Shown here in pieces: positions 1-13,458 of a stretch of 64,000 nt of DNA. Origin of the DNA: Trichuris trichiura (Eukaryota > Nematoda > Enoplea > Trichinellida > Trichuridae); assembly GCA_037903355.1 (NCBI GenBank), contig JBAJFE010000042.1:124001-188000 (forward strand). The letters are read 5' to 3'. Position 1 is the first letter of the stretch, and each line of letters opens with the position of its first letter. The notes beneath the pieces were generated by a model. That model was not told the DNA's origin. It made no database searches and worked only from the letters and a program-made list of their open reading frames with translations. The position numbers and the translations under genes were made by a program.

Positions 1-3000
1 GCTTGGTAACTGGTAGTTAAAGTTTAAAAAACCAAGGAGATGAGCCGTCCGAGTCATTAAAAAGTTGGTCACCGAATTTTCGGAACTGCAACACGTTTGT
101 TCGCTGTATCATTCGCTGGCGACGGAGTAAGGTGCATTCTGAATTCTTTTTGTCCAAATTTAGTTTTCCTTTGTCTTTACTGATGATTCAGCTATATCGT
201 GTTTCAAGCTGTAAGTACGGAATTTGTCCCGTTGAAGAAAGTACGAAAACTTCTAATATCAGTTTATAGCGCTGGACGGACTTTAGACATTAGCTTAGCA
301 AGTATTGGCTTTTTTCAACGGAACAAATTCCGTAAGAACAGCTTGAAACACGATGAAACTACGGTGCTGTAGGAAATTATGTTCTCAAGGTCAGCTATGG
401 AGAAATCGGTTATTATTTCAAAATTACAGCAGTTATGAGCAAAAACAAGATTAGTATGCGTAAGATTGCGCTGGAAGGCTGCCTGCGCGCAATAGCAAAC
501 TGCGAGAATAATTCTGCCAGATCGTAATCGTGTGCCCTGGTATGACTCACAATTCGCAAACTAGTTCTTTCCAAAAGTTCTGTGCAAAAAGAATAAGCAC
601 AGCGGGAAAGTTTGTATTGGAAATTGAGCGCTTGCTTGTTGTAGGGCTTCTGTGCCATGAGGCAAATAAAATCGTTTGATGAGAGTGACAGTTGTCATCG
701 GTTGTAGAAATCTGAGATCGTATTATGAAAATTAGATGTCGTACATCGCAGGCGCTTCATAGTTTAACTGTTTTAAAGTCAATCGTTTTATGGAATACTT
801 AACTATACCTGTTTAAATGAGAATAATTTACAACCACATAATACATTGCTTAAACCACGATGACCTTTCCCTCCATGCCATAGTTACGCAGCCATTTTCG
901 CCCTAGCGCGCTTAGACGTAGCAAGCGCCGTTTGACTATGATTAGTTCCATGTGATCAGTTCTATCAAAGTACTAATTCGCCAACGAGTACCTCTTATTT
1001 CAGGGTTCATTGGCCTTTGGCACTGACTGACGCGGAGCCGGCCATCGTGAAAGGTCTACAGTCCTCTATAACGCTCAGCATTCCACTGACCTCTGGGCAG
1101 GGGGTCGTAGCGCCCGTGACCACTCCGTTTGGCTTCCAATGCTCTGTAACTACGCTAAAAAAATCATTTTCTTGCATAATGACGGCAGAAACAGTACATT
1201 CCCAAAAACTCCGCGTTTCTAATCACTAGTCTCGAAAAGAATATTGAACCGTACATCTGACAGGAAAACGCCAGTCATAAATTTATAAATAACTGAAAAA
1301 GACTGCTATGCTTTGAAACGCGAGAAAGTTCAGCCGGACATTCAGATTCGTAAGGCAGCATGAATAATGCACTCCTGAAGCAGAGTACATTTTTTCAAGG
1401 CCCCGAATGGTCCAAGAAAACAATCTGCGTGCATCAGTTTGACTGGTTGGCCAGACGCTTTCTGTCTGCAGAAGTACTTGGCCTTTCGATAAGACCTTAT
1501 GCTTAAGGGATATCTAATGCTCACCAAAAGTTTACACACGAGTATTTATGTGGAGAAATGCCTCCAGTGGACCCAAGATAAACTATGCAAAAAAATGCTT
1601 ACAGAAGTGCTTTAACGAAAAAATGAATGAAGATTTATCAAATGGAACCTTAAGTTATAATGCGCTTAGACGCATAAGTATTCCAAGGTAACAATATTTG
1701 TCTGAAAGTTAACTTTGTAGCTTGAAAACTGTAGCTTTAGAAGCCGTACTGCCTAATGAATGTCCAATAGTTATCGAAAAACGCAATTTGGTAGTATCTT
1801 CACGTTAAACTTTCAGAACCATTACCTGTATGCGCACTGGAATAGCTGAGTAAAATATAAATTTTTCTAACGGAGTATTTCGATAAATGTATAGGTGATC
1901 ATCGCATGGTCTTTCGATCTGCAAGTAAGGTTGCAGAGAAAGCTTTAATCAAAAACATTTTAAGATGTCTTCTGAATTTCTGATGGAAAAATTAATCAAC
2001 TTTCAAATGTTTGCGTAAGTCAGCTGGGTAAATGGGGGCATTAATTTTGGGATTAGCTGCCTGAGCCCCAATCGTACAATGACACGTTTACATTCTTCAG
2101 AATGATGCCGTCGACGCTAATAGACAATCGCATTCGTTACTATGAAACTCCTACAACCAACACGTACAATATTTTCTAATAAAGAAGGGAGTGCTACCCG
2201 TGCTTATTGAATGGTAGATTGCGTGTTCTGATCCGCAAACCTCGAAAAATGGAATGCGTCGATTCTGAAACTCTCGAAACTAGACTTGCTTCGTGCACTG
2301 GTCATTATAGTTCTTCAGACCTCGGCCACTGCGCGTCGCGAATGAAATCAACTATTTCAAGGGAAACGAATGTAGTCGAACAGAATCGCGTACGTTTTAC
2401 ATGTACTTATGCGTAGTGAGCGCATGCTAATCACTCTAGGCAGGAGCGATGAGTGACGCGAACAACCAGAACTGCCTACCAAATATTCTGACCTTTTTTT
2501 CTTGAATATGGATTTTTTGTAGCGTATTATTCAGAAAGCACTTTCTGAGGCGTCTACATCACGCTAATACACGAAACAGTTGGACTCCTGATCGATCTAT
2601 AAGACAGTTACTTTTGAAAGTAATGAACTGTTTTTAAAAATCGGTGAAAACCCCGTCTTCGTAAGAGAATGAAAAATGCCACTTATGCCTGCGAATGAAA
2701 TGCAAAGTAATTTATTTATAAACGCATTGCTTTCACTCAGTCAAAGCTGCTTTCAATTTGTTACTGCTTGAACATGTTCCAAGTTCTGTTGGTACTAGTC
2801 AAGTTTTTGCTGGAGTTGAAGTTTTTTCCTGCGCCCTGAATGCAGTCATAGGGAATACCCACGGGGTGCTCATGATTTCAGATGCTTATTCATAATTTTC
2901 GTAGTACTTTTCTTGCAGTTGTTTAGAATAACTTTTTTCGCTATTTCTCAATTATTGTATCCAAGATTAGTTTCAGGTATAATATTCTGGCCGTCCATAT

Positions 3001-4262
3001 TGATATGTTTTAGGAGCATATGGGCTAACAAGGTCCTCACTAGTTAGCTTTAACTGGACGTAACTGTTTCGCTCTCTACGGGTAGCGCATTCTCATACAG
3101 CTACTGAATTTTGCTTCAAGATTCTGTCAAGAATGTGTTCTCACAGAAATTGTTTTAGTTTTCTTGCATTTTAAATCTTTTATGTATTTAGCTTAAAGGA
3201 CATGGAACTTTGGAAGAATACGAAAAACATGATAAAGTGCTAACATCATCGCATGGGAATAGGCTTATTAGCACAGTGACAATATATTCTCTCGAACAAC
3301 TATGACTACGTTTCCAGGACAGGCTTAACAATGACAGAATGAAAAAGGGCAATTCATGTCGAACGCTTCGCTTTGTCGTACGTTAGAAACTTACGAAAGC
3401 AGACACAACTTGCTTTGAGTGTTGGTCAAGGTCGCTTGTTGTATTCATATGTGAATGTCAACGTACGCCATTGTTCGAATGCTCTGGAAAATAGGTGAGT
3501 CAATTTGCCGAGAGTTCAGAACGAATCAATTTGAACTGGAGATTGCTAGGGACAGTAAAGGTTTCTAATTGTTGTTTAAGACGTATAGGGATGAGCAATA
3601 AATGCGAATGTAGGCCAGCGGATTTTAGAAGGTCACAAAGGCGAATTTTTCCCACAGTCGTCTGTTCTGCCGTGCAGCAAACCATTATGCTGGCAGACAT
3701 TGCTTTCAGTTGCTGCCCACTACGCGCTTCCCCCTCCGGAAGACTGCTAAAATCCAGTTCACGTGAACTACAAACAGTAATGGCAGCAGGAATTGTTTGA
3801 AGAGTGCTGGGTATGCGAGGCGGATGTTTTCACAGGTCAAACAGCTGAGACGGACAGCTGCTCGAAAGCTATGTAGGTTTATCTCCTTGAGAACACGGAA
3901 GCATTGTTCTACAATCCTCACAGAAAGAAACCGTTTACTGAATTATAAAAAAAATAAACAGAGGTTTCGAGGAAAACTTCCTAGTCATCGGTATTAATTC
4001 AAGGAAGCAATCACTCTTCGCCATTGTATAAATACTTATGGCAGAAAAGCCTCCCCAGAAAGCTGTTTCTTTTTGAAACTTAATACACGGTTTTCTCTCG
4101 TATCAATATTACGAAATTGGGAGCCAGTATTTCATCATGCAACACCGATGTTATCGACAAATTTTATTTTAAATTGGTGAACACTTTTTCCGTAACGGGA
4201 GTTTGTTCATACAAAATTTTTTTGTTATGAAAGCCTTCCTATTGTTTACGCAATAACGCAAA

Positions 4263-4428
4263 AAATTGCGAAGCTTTCAGCCTCACCCTTTGGTCATCTC
4301 TTTAGCCCAAAAAACCGTTATTGGTCGAAATCGAGATCAGCTACTCAGGAGCTATTCCGTGTTGCCAGCCAACGTGGTTACCCGTCGAGTCAAACCCTGA
4401 CTCATTGAGGTTGAAAGCTTCGCAACTT
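4263..4428. repeat. Small foldback (inverted repeat), MITE-like
   Basis: A 23-bp arm at 4263-4285 (core TTGCGAAGCTTTCAG) recurs inverted at 4406-4428, with two mismatches and about 120 bp between the arms. A related GAAAGCTTCGCAA motif lies at about 5244. This is consistent with a short non-autonomous foldback element. No transposase is visible. Confidence 0.55.
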
Positions 4429-5433
4429 CTTTGCGGTGATTGAAAAACAGGAAGATCAGCAATAAAAAATTTTTAACAAGTATTTTATTTTCGAGACCGG
4501 AAGCTTTCAGACCTTACGTAGTCTAGGATTAGCTTATGCTAATGACAGATAACACCATAATACCAAAAGTCAGGCACGTCAAACTGGGAAATTAAAAAAC
4601 AAAAGAAAACATTTAAAGTAAGAAGAGAAAGTGTTGTTGTAATTGCAAACAAGCAAAGAAAATGAAGAAACTTTACTTTGCGTAAACCAACAAAGCACAG
4701 CCGGACCAAACTGAAATTCTAGCCAGAAACGCCGCAGCCAAAACGTTCACTATTCGACCGGAGCAAAACCACCCCCTTGTCTCACTTATCTTTTCTCTCT
4801 TTCTCGCTGAAAGATAAGGCTACCAGTTTTGCTCTCGCGCGATAAGCTATTATGCAGCGTACATTGCCGGAGGAGACCAGTAGAAAGAGCGATTAGCTTC
4901 CGCTGCCTTGCTTGTCACAGAAAGGAAAGAAGGAAGAAAGTTATAAAAGAAAACTTTCACAGGATGGATGAATAAGTGAAATTACGAAATGAACATTCGA
5001 AAAAAAAGAACTTGGAGCACAGGGGAGGGGAGTTGTTTAGTCGCAAGAATCCATCGTAAAAACGATCACTCTCCAACTGCAGGAGTATCATATGAAAGGC
5101 AACAGTGATTAGCCCATGTGACGTTTGAATCGTTCTTTAAACCACCCGGAAATTCCGCTCTTTAAAGTAGTAAGTCTGGCCGGCGACCTACCAATCTATC
5201 CTCAGTCATTGCTGACCCGCTGGAAACCGGAACAGACACTTCCCGAAAGCTTCGCAAAATAAGAATTTCATGGGTTGAATTTCCGAAATGAAATTACGCT
5301 TCTAAATAACTTCATTACATCTATTATTCGGCAGCGTAAATTAAACAAATGCGAAGGATTTATTAGTTTCGGAATAGGTCGCGTCGATCACGTGAACAAC
5401 AGGAAATACCGGAGCTTTCGGATAGTGCATTGT

Positions 5434-5543
5434 CACCCGTCATCAACGGTTGAACTAACAAAGGAGGTTATCTCTGTTAGGAGATTAGATTATCAGCAGA
5501 AAAAGGAGATTACCTTTGCTAGTTCAGCCGCTGACGACGGGTG
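5434..5543. repeat. Foldback repeat of the ACCCGTC..TCAGC family
   Basis: The arm 5434-5474 begins CACCCGTCATCAACGG and returns inverted at 5506-5543, ending GCTGACGACGGGTG, with several mismatches and a loop of about 31 bp. The same terminal motif recurs near 30519, 34477, 38116 and 38233, so it belongs to a dispersed family. Confidence 0.6.
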
Positions 5544-6349
5544 AAAGCCACCGCCTGAAAGCCGCGTTATTTGCTACCTTTTTCACGTGATCGATGGGAT
5601 CCATTCCGTAAATAGATAAATCCTCTGTCCCATCCAATAAGCTACAACACATCCGGTTTTTATGCTTGCTCACCACAGCGGAGTAAGCACAAAATCACGA
5701 GTTTGGAACATTCCTTAAATTTTGCAGTTCATTTTAAAAGCTTATTTAACCTTCATTCGACAGTAAGAAGCAATGAAATCAGGGTTCCGTTTAACTGCAG
5801 CTTAGCCACCGTTTACGAAATGAAAAGCGTCTGTAACACTTCTTATACAGAAGAAATTGGGGCGGTACTTTATTTCACAAGTTTGAACAATACATGCAGA
5901 ACGTGACACCTTATAAAAATTCTGAGCAGTGGCTCAAAAAATAAATTATCACTGGCCTATGACATTAGCTAAGTAAAACTCAGAAAAATCATGGACAAGC
6001 CGATTAAAGCTTCTGTAGTCGTAGGGCATTTTAAAGTTTAATTACAGACTTACATAGAAATTGGACAACACCGTGACCTGAAGATCAATTAAGAGATTAC
6101 CGAAACCCGTTACAAGGCATCCTGTCTCCCAACAGAAAAACAATGACGCAAATCGAGAATGACAAATTGAAACGCATGTAAACTCATTCTATGCATGATT
6201 GTATCAATTCGTGACGCCTGGAAGTCACATGAAAAAGGTCGGACTTGTACATGTCAAAATGCAATAAAGCGCAGGAGAGTATGCAACGCCTAAAGCATTC
6301 AAATTCGGCATAGCATCAGAAAATGAAGATGCTCTACATGCAAGCAAGT

Positions 6350-6355
6350 TTTATT
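6350..6355 (-). promoter_or_regulatory. Polyadenylation signal of GMP synthetase
   Basis: An AATAAA hexamer on the minus strand lies about 100 nt downstream of the GMP synthetase stop codon at 6455-6457. It is the nearest canonical signal I found and fits the gene end inferred from the last exon. Confidence 0.5.
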
Positions 6356-6454
6356 TCGAAATCCCAAAAGTAGGATACCTTAACAATGATGAAGCGGTCG
6401 CACTGCCTTTTTTCTTTCTGCTTTGGATGCGAAGAGACCAAGCATAGATTGCGG

Positions 6455-9400
6455 TTATTCCCATTCGATAGTTGCGGGTGGCTTTGGGGTTAAATCATAC
6501 AAAACTCGTGATATCATTGGTAACTTTTCCTTGACGGATTTTGCCATTGCGTAAACGGCCTACAAGCAAGCTGCATGAAACCAGCAACCAGGAAAAATGG
6601 TATTCGTCAAACAAAAGCAGCAACTAACGACGTGGTAATCACAATAAACCAAACACAAAAGCTCTAAGAGAAAACGAGTTGAGGTTATAGTGGCTGGGGA
6701 CGGTGCAGATGAATTCAAATGGCCAGAAAAAGGTGCTTTCATTGCGCATGATAACTCAGCACTCACTTCGTTGAAGCAAAGTAGCATCACACTGCACTAA
6801 TCTCCTGTTGCTGACGTGCTCTCTATTTTAGGTGGGTAAAACTTCTTAAACTCATCGCAGATATCCTTCTTTCTACGATGTCTTAAAACTATTATTAACA
6901 AACTTGCCTCTATTAAACTGATTATGGATTGTGCAACTAAAAATAATTGTCGACAAAAGCCATAGCCACAAAAGCCATTTCCGCGGATTTCTGGAAGTTA
7001 CCTCCAACGGATGCCTGATTTTAGTTTAGGCTCTATTTCTTTCCCTCTTCCCTTTCTAAACTGTTTACCTAGTAATCGTCTTTCCCTACTTCTCCCCATT
7101 AATGAACTTGCTGAAGAAGGACAAAGATGCTTCCAGAAGGCTACACTAGGAAACCGTAGAAAATAGGATGCTCCTAACAAATGGATGTTCTTATTTTTAT
7201 AGTTTAACTAGTCGTTAACTACTGCTAAAACACAAGCATATTCTCGATATACATATATCCAGATTCATATTAAAATCAAAGTTAGTCAGAGCAAAACCTT
7301 TCAATACAACATGGATGCTGAAAGATTGTTCACCTCTTCTGGTATGTGATTGCCGGGGTATGCAGGCAAGCATGTCATAAAGTCACTAGTGATTACTGGG
7401 CGCAGGCAAATCGACCATTTAAAACTTGGGCTCTTCTGTATTCCCTCACACCGGTCAAAGTGAATGGGAAGGAGGACAACCGGCATCTTAAAAGATTACA
7501 TCAACAGATGCTATAAGAAAATAACGGCATACCTGACTTATACTCTTCCTAATGTTGTACACCTCAGCTACTTTATTAGCGATGTAATCAGCTTCACGCG
7601 CAGTGTGAATGACACTTGAAGTTAAAAAAGTAGGCGTTATATCCAACACGGGATGCCTAACGGCAGTCCCAAACACGTATACCACTCTGAAAGAACATTC
7701 ACGTTCTCCTTTGAGCAAACCAGCAAACAGGAACGACAAACCTGTTAACATTTTGAAGCAGTCTTACGATAACTTTACTTAGGAAAAATAAAGCTTTCCA
7801 TGGCGTCTTTTTCTGGTCAGTGGAAAGAGCTACAACGAAGCTATAGCTTCTTCTATCTCCCTAAATGCAAGTTGCTCAATCTGTATGTAAGCTTGGAAAA
7901 CGTTATACTTGAACGCCAACACTCTGAATTGGCAGCAAAGTAGCGAAAATTTCATCTGGAATTTTGAATAACGTTTCCAAGTCATCTTGAGGCAGGTGAG
8001 TTTTCAAATGGTTTAAAAGCAATTCGTCATGCTAAAAGATACACTCCATACTAATAGCAATAATAGCTTGACGCGTGCCTCATTTGCGCTTTCGTTCAAA
8101 GAAAGAATCCTTTTCAGAACGCTTTGCGTGTCTTGGAACTGAATGGGTATAAATGGTTCGATACGACAAATAATGCGCACTGCCAAACCTGGTCCTAAAC
8201 AGCGAAGTGAAAATATATGAATAGCGAATTAAATAGTACCTGGGAATGGATGGCGATCCAAGATTGCGTCTGGTAAACCGAGATCTCTGCCCAAGGAACG
8301 GACTTCGTCCTTGTGAAAATCTTTTAGCGGCTCAATAATGTACCCCCGTTGCCGAAGCTGACGGACCATTCCTGTATCATTGTGATGAGTTTTAATTACG
8401 TTCGCCTGCATGCTAGCAATGCTGCTGGCACTCTCGATCAAATCTGGGCGCAGTGTTCCCTGAGCTAAGTATACTTGTCCAAAAGTGAGATTTAATCCAT
8501 TCATCACTTCTTTGACTATCTAAAAGTGTCAGTTCTGTCAACATTTACAAGTTAGAGTACGAATAAAGCCAGAATGAAATCAAGAAACCGCAAACTGAAA
8601 CTCGTAAAGAACGTCGCAGTGTTGACCGTTTTAATGAAACAGGGATATAGATCCATTTCCTCACAAAACTAAACATTTGCAACGGGTGTATGTACTTTCA
8701 ATGCACATGCGGAAAAAATCCCTTAGGCTATTGTAACATTTTTTTATTCGATCTAGCTTTCAGGAAGTTTTTTCTCTCTCACTCAAAAATCGAAAAGAGC
8801 CGCTGAAAGCCACTTCAAACAAAAATATTTTTGGAGCATCCTAATGGGCAATTTCCGCATATACAATGAAAACTGAAAGCTTAAATTGAAGTCTATTTCA
8901 AAACCAACGCAAAAATTACAAAATTCGAGTCCATGAGAACGCTGAAACCTACGAACGTCACGTTATTTTTCATTAAACGGATGTCAACTGAAATATCTTC
9001 TGTGAAGACTTGCGACTAAAATAAATAATTGCAATATGTGCACATATTAATTCTCTTGGTACACTCACTACTTTAGTAAACATGTTTACACAAGCAGAGC
9101 GTACTGAAAAAATTAATATGTTTGCGCCATACCGACTGTTTATGCCAGCTGAACAAATGAACAACTCGGCCCTATATGTAACTCCGTCCCAACGCCATGC
9201 GTCAGAGAAAAATACCAGACGCTATCTCCACTACTTATTGGTTCTTACAAAATGTCAAAGCTAAGAACGATGACTAAAAACTGCATTTTTCATGTTGTTT
9301 ACGTTAGCAACCCATTTTACTTCAGACTGAACGGTATAGCTTCTGAAAATTTTCTTTCCCCGTTAGTCCATCGTGGTAAACAAACGGGTTGGTTCCGCGA

Positions 9401-12400
9401 AAGCATGAAAACTTGGGCATCCGTTACGAAACCCTACACCAGTGTTTCTCACGGTGAGGCAGGTGCCCCACCGGGGGGCCCCTGGGAACCCATTTGAGCT
9501 GTGTGAAGCACACGCCCCACCTGGGCCATCTTGTTGAAGTGCATCGGAAGGTGAAGTCTGAGGATGAGGTATTGTGCGTACTGGTTAAGATAAAGTTGCA
9601 TGCTATGCGTGATGCCGGCTACTCCCCACTCCACCACATGAACCAATCACCACCCGTGAAAATGACCATTCAGAACCCACGGCAGAAGGGATCGCAGGTT
9701 TGACACCCTGACCTTAACGGCGTAGAGTTTAGTAAAGGAAGCTTTCTGCTCAGAAGCATTGAACGCAGGAGCAGATGATTCCCATCAGAGAATATCTGCC
9801 CGCCTTATCAGAATGCGCCATAGTTTTTGCGATATATCTGCACCTGCTTCACGATTCAACCACCAATTAGTGCGTCTTGGCGTAGCTTGGAAGCAATGTC
9901 TCTGGCTTGCAATTTTGTTAACGATTACCATCTCTTGCCCCAGGTCTGTAATAATTCAACTCTCTTTTTCTTCCCTTTCTTTCTTCGCCTCTATTGTCCA
10001 CGTAGCTACTATGTAAGCATACGCGTTAGCGACAGGGAGTTGCGTGTGTTGCTCACGCATTTTCTGCAAACCATTTCTCTGTACGGTTGCTTTTCTCCTA
10101 CGCTCGCTCCAGTTTCGCAAGAGATGTCACTGCAAGAAGAGCTGCTGGAGTTGCAGTCGAACGTGGAGTTGAAGGCCACATTGTCACAGGGTTATCAGCA
10201 GTTCTGGTCGCAGAAAGAAGTCCCAAGGTTGGATCCTGGCGTATGGGGTGTGGTAAAAAGAGTTACTGATTTGTCTTCCCTCATCAAGTCTAGTGGAGCG
10301 CGCATTTAGTATCGTTACGAATCTAGTGGCGAAGAAACGCAGTCAGCTGCAAGTAGTCAGAGGCAGTGAGGCAGTGATCTGCGTCTGCGAGTTATTTCGA
10401 TCGAGCGCAACATCGACAGACTAATTCAGTCGCACCTGGACGAGCCAAGCAGCTTTCGCTGACTTGTCGAAAAACAGTTTGCAGAAATAAATCTGTACAG
10501 CTGTAGTTCATCTTCTGACGTTGCAACCATTTCAGCCAATCAGTGCGCTGAAATTGGCCAATCAGTGCGCTCGAAATTGGCTAATCAGAATAGGGGAGCC
10601 CAGACGCTCGGAAATGTTCTCAGAGGGGGCCCAAACGGCCTTCCGCTTGAGAAACACTGCCCTACACTTTTAATCCATTTTTTTACATTTTTTGTACATT
10701 TTTTTCTTTTGCGTTAAACCTACTATGACGTCTGTTGTCTGACTATTTGCTCCCATTTTTGTCGGCCTAATGCGCTTTCTTTGTTGTATTGTAGTTCTGT
10801 AAAACCTGGACTTAATTACCCGGGAGACCCACTACCTGCCCGACTTTCTTATAGGAGTTCTGGTTTGTTGTAGTATCACGCATGGGTCTATCTGTTGGTA
10901 GACTGCTTGTTTGGTTTAATTTCAGAATCCAAGAACGAGCAAGAAACAATCGTACGAAAGCTCAAACATGAAGAGCACTTAGAGCCGTTAAGAAGCATCC
11001 ACTTTCAAAATCAACTCCTTTAAAAAACAGAGCTTTTACAGATTAGCTTTCTTGTTTGTCTGAACTTCATACTCAAGCACCTGCTATTCAAATATTTGGT
11101 TGCTGGAAAGACCAACTAAATCGTTACAGCGGCATGCTTATTTGTCTTTATGCCGTTTTCACCTTTTCCCGATGACACAGATCTCTTTATAAAATAGGGC
11201 AAATTCTTTAATCACCGGAATGAGAAAACAATCAGATTGCTTTAACTCTATCAGAGAAGTTTGTAGAGGCCAACATTTTCGTAGTATCATTGTCCCCCCT
11301 ATCCCCAGAGAAACATCAAGTGCTTGTCACGTATTCACTGAACTTCCACCTAACAACCCGGAACTGCATAAATGAGCAATATGTTTCTATTAGAAATGAC
11401 AGTCTTCAATAATGTGTTTTTAAAAATTCAATTCCATTGACACGAATCCCACCTTGCATAGCGGTCATACTCAGAGATTAAACAGAATTGAAAAACTACC
11501 TTCCTTCGGAAAACCGTACAGAACTTTTGAAACCGTTCTTGTCTTATCAAAAAAGAGCTCTTGTACACAATGAGGATATTACAAGAACAATTTTGAAGTT
11601 GCCACAATAGTTGCAACGGAAAATTTTAAATTACTTCAACTCATCAAAGAAGGCGTAGTTACATACATCTTTCGACAGAAAAGTTACCAGCAAGATTGAA
11701 ATTGTGCAACGAATGTAAGGAAGGTGCGCGTGAAACAAAACTAAGAAACACTTTAAAGCACAATGTGTGCCGAATATAAATTGACTTCGGGCGGACGTCG
11801 TATTCAGAGTAAAATAAAATCGCGATTTTGGTCTAACTGACCAAAACGCCGACTTTATTTTGCCTTGACGTGTACCGTTCAGCAGCAGAGATTAATTAAA
11901 AAAGACATGCTAATGATTAATGGAAAGCACATTACCATCATGAAAGTATCACCGATGATTCGCCTTTTCATTTCGGGATCAACTGTACGGTTTAGCATTA
12001 AATTTTCGACAACAGCCATCGATTTATCTGCACACTTTGGAGAGGCGTAATAAAACTCCAAAGATTTCCGTAAAACTAGATAAAAACAAAGTGCAGCATT
12101 TCTCGTCACGTACATCCTTGCGTACCTTGTACATTGACACCACAAGACAACAGCGACTCAACGACAGCTTCAGTCTCATTTTTTCTCAGAAATCCAGTGT
12201 CCACAAAAATTGGTACGACCTTTTCCTTTCCAAGAGCACGATTTAAAAGGGCAGCACAAACAGAGGAGTCGACACCTCCACTGCATAAAACCTGTAGTAA
12301 ACATACAATAAGGCAAGAAAGCCGAAAACAAAAGGTCCACTTACAATAACTTTTTTGTCTTTTACTTCCTTTTGGATGCGATCCAAGCAAACCTGCATTC

Positions 12401-13458
12401 TATTCTCCATCGTGAAGGTGGGCTGACAGCCCGCAAGACAAAACAAAAAGTTTTGTAGGATAGTTTTCCCGCTTATCGTCAAATCTACTTCTGGATGAAA
12501 CTGAACCCCGTATATTCCGGCATTGACATTCGCCAATCCTAATTACAATCGGCAAACCGAAAGCTGCGAAAATTTAAAGAGATAACGAACTGTACTTACC
12601 AGCCACTAAATCGCCCGAACGAGCAATAACGTTAAAACTTGGAGCAATTTTGTCAATACTGTCGCCATGAGTTAGCAGTACAACCTCATGCTGCTTTAAG
12701 TTTCTAAAACATATTAGATTAGCTTTCTATTACTAAATATGTGTAGCGCAAATGATTTGCTAAAAAATTAATATAATCGTAATATTTGAAACAAGCATCT
12801 CTTTAAGCTTTTGAGTAAGTACTTAAACAAGGGACAAGTTTGATCAATCCATATAGTGTGTTGCCCATCCTCTCGAATAGGCTTCTTTTCAACGGTACCA
12901 CCGAATTCCATATTAATTAACTGGAAGCAAAACACAATAGAAGCACTTCACCAAAATCAACGCAACCGCTCTCACGTGGAAACCGTAACAAATACCCAAC
13001 ACGGGTATTCCACAATGAAAAATTCTTCGGTCATAAACTGGAGCAGTCGTTTCATATACCGAATGTGGAGACCCGCTAATAATGATGGCTCTAGCAATAC
13101 GCAGCAATAAATTATACTTGTAGTTTTGTTAAAGCAGACAATTACTTGTATCTTCCAAGTAGCTTGTCCACCGGAGTGGACAATGGGAGCATATCAGTGG
13201 CCACACACAGCTCACGCACTCTACGATCAATTACCTAAACGCACGGAATGCCTGCTTTGTCAAAACAATTATGGCCGTTATAAAACGTACTTTGCCATAC
13301 TGCGCGCCGCAGTCAAGTATAGCAATAAGATCACTAGGCCTGTCAGTGTCATCCTCCATATGCACAACTGTTTCTACGGCTTTTGGACTATTTTCACCAG
13401 CGAACCGTTTCACTGATCCGTTAACGGTAACACAATTGGCAGATGGCTTCTCGCTCAT
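6455..13458 (-). CDS. GMPS: GMP synthase (glutamine-hydrolysing), 15 exons
   Basis: Converts XMP to GMP using ATP and glutamine, the last step of de novo guanine nucleotide synthesis in the cytosol. By my splicing the exons are 13458-13291, 13234-13146, 13090-12976, 12920-12823, 12703-12600, 12538-12345, 12291-12126, 12075-11936, 8519-8240, 8194-8073, 8031-7909, 7860-7742, 7686-7533, 7486-7334 and 6559-6455. They give 709 codons with every phase matching; the human enzyme is about 693. The class I amidotransferase half starts at [10 protein letters not shown]. Its nucleophile is Cys about 120 (GICYG) and its His/Glu pair lies in FHPEV at about 206-208. The ATP-pyrophosphatase P-loop SGGVDSS is at about 260-266, followed by [19 protein letters not shown] and [12 protein letters not shown], and the C-terminus ends PPATIEWE. 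Intron 8 is 3.4 kb and carries a hAT element. Intron 10 needs a weak GTCAAG donor, chosen because it restores the family's length. The call is firm; single splice sites are less certain. Confidence 0.95.
9440..10659 (+). mobile_element. hAT element (ZBED/SCAND3-like), internally deleted, perfect TSD
   Basis: The terminal inverted repeat CAGTGTTTCTCA starts at 9440 and its complement ends at 10659. Both ends are flanked by the 8-bp duplication CCCTACAC (9432-9439 and 10660-10667), as expected of hAT insertion. Inside, 10120-10310 encodes the hAT C-terminal dimerisation region ([19 protein letters not shown], then GYQQFW), which then runs into a frameshift. No N-terminal BED finger or catalytic core remains, so it is non-autonomous. 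It sits in intron 8 of GMP synthetase, in the antisense orientation relative to that gene. It is related to the inverted copy at 50413-51791. Confidence 0.85.

Larger units (their letters stand above)
1..6454. other. Region without a supported gene (two small foldbacks)
   Basis: The open frames here are all under 105 codons. None has a recognisable motif, a consistent exon chain or a family match I can name. The only structures I can support are the two inverted repeats listed separately at 4263-4428 and 5434-5543. The rest is AT-rich intergenic sequence. Confidence 0.6.

Noticed and set aside
8032..8051. 20-nt intron in GMP synthetase
   Set aside because: An upstream donor gives a normal-length intron and a better protein alignment.
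9827..10309. 160-codon plus-strand frame as a host gene
   Set aside because: It lies wholly inside the hAT element, and its later part is transposase C-terminus with a frameshift.
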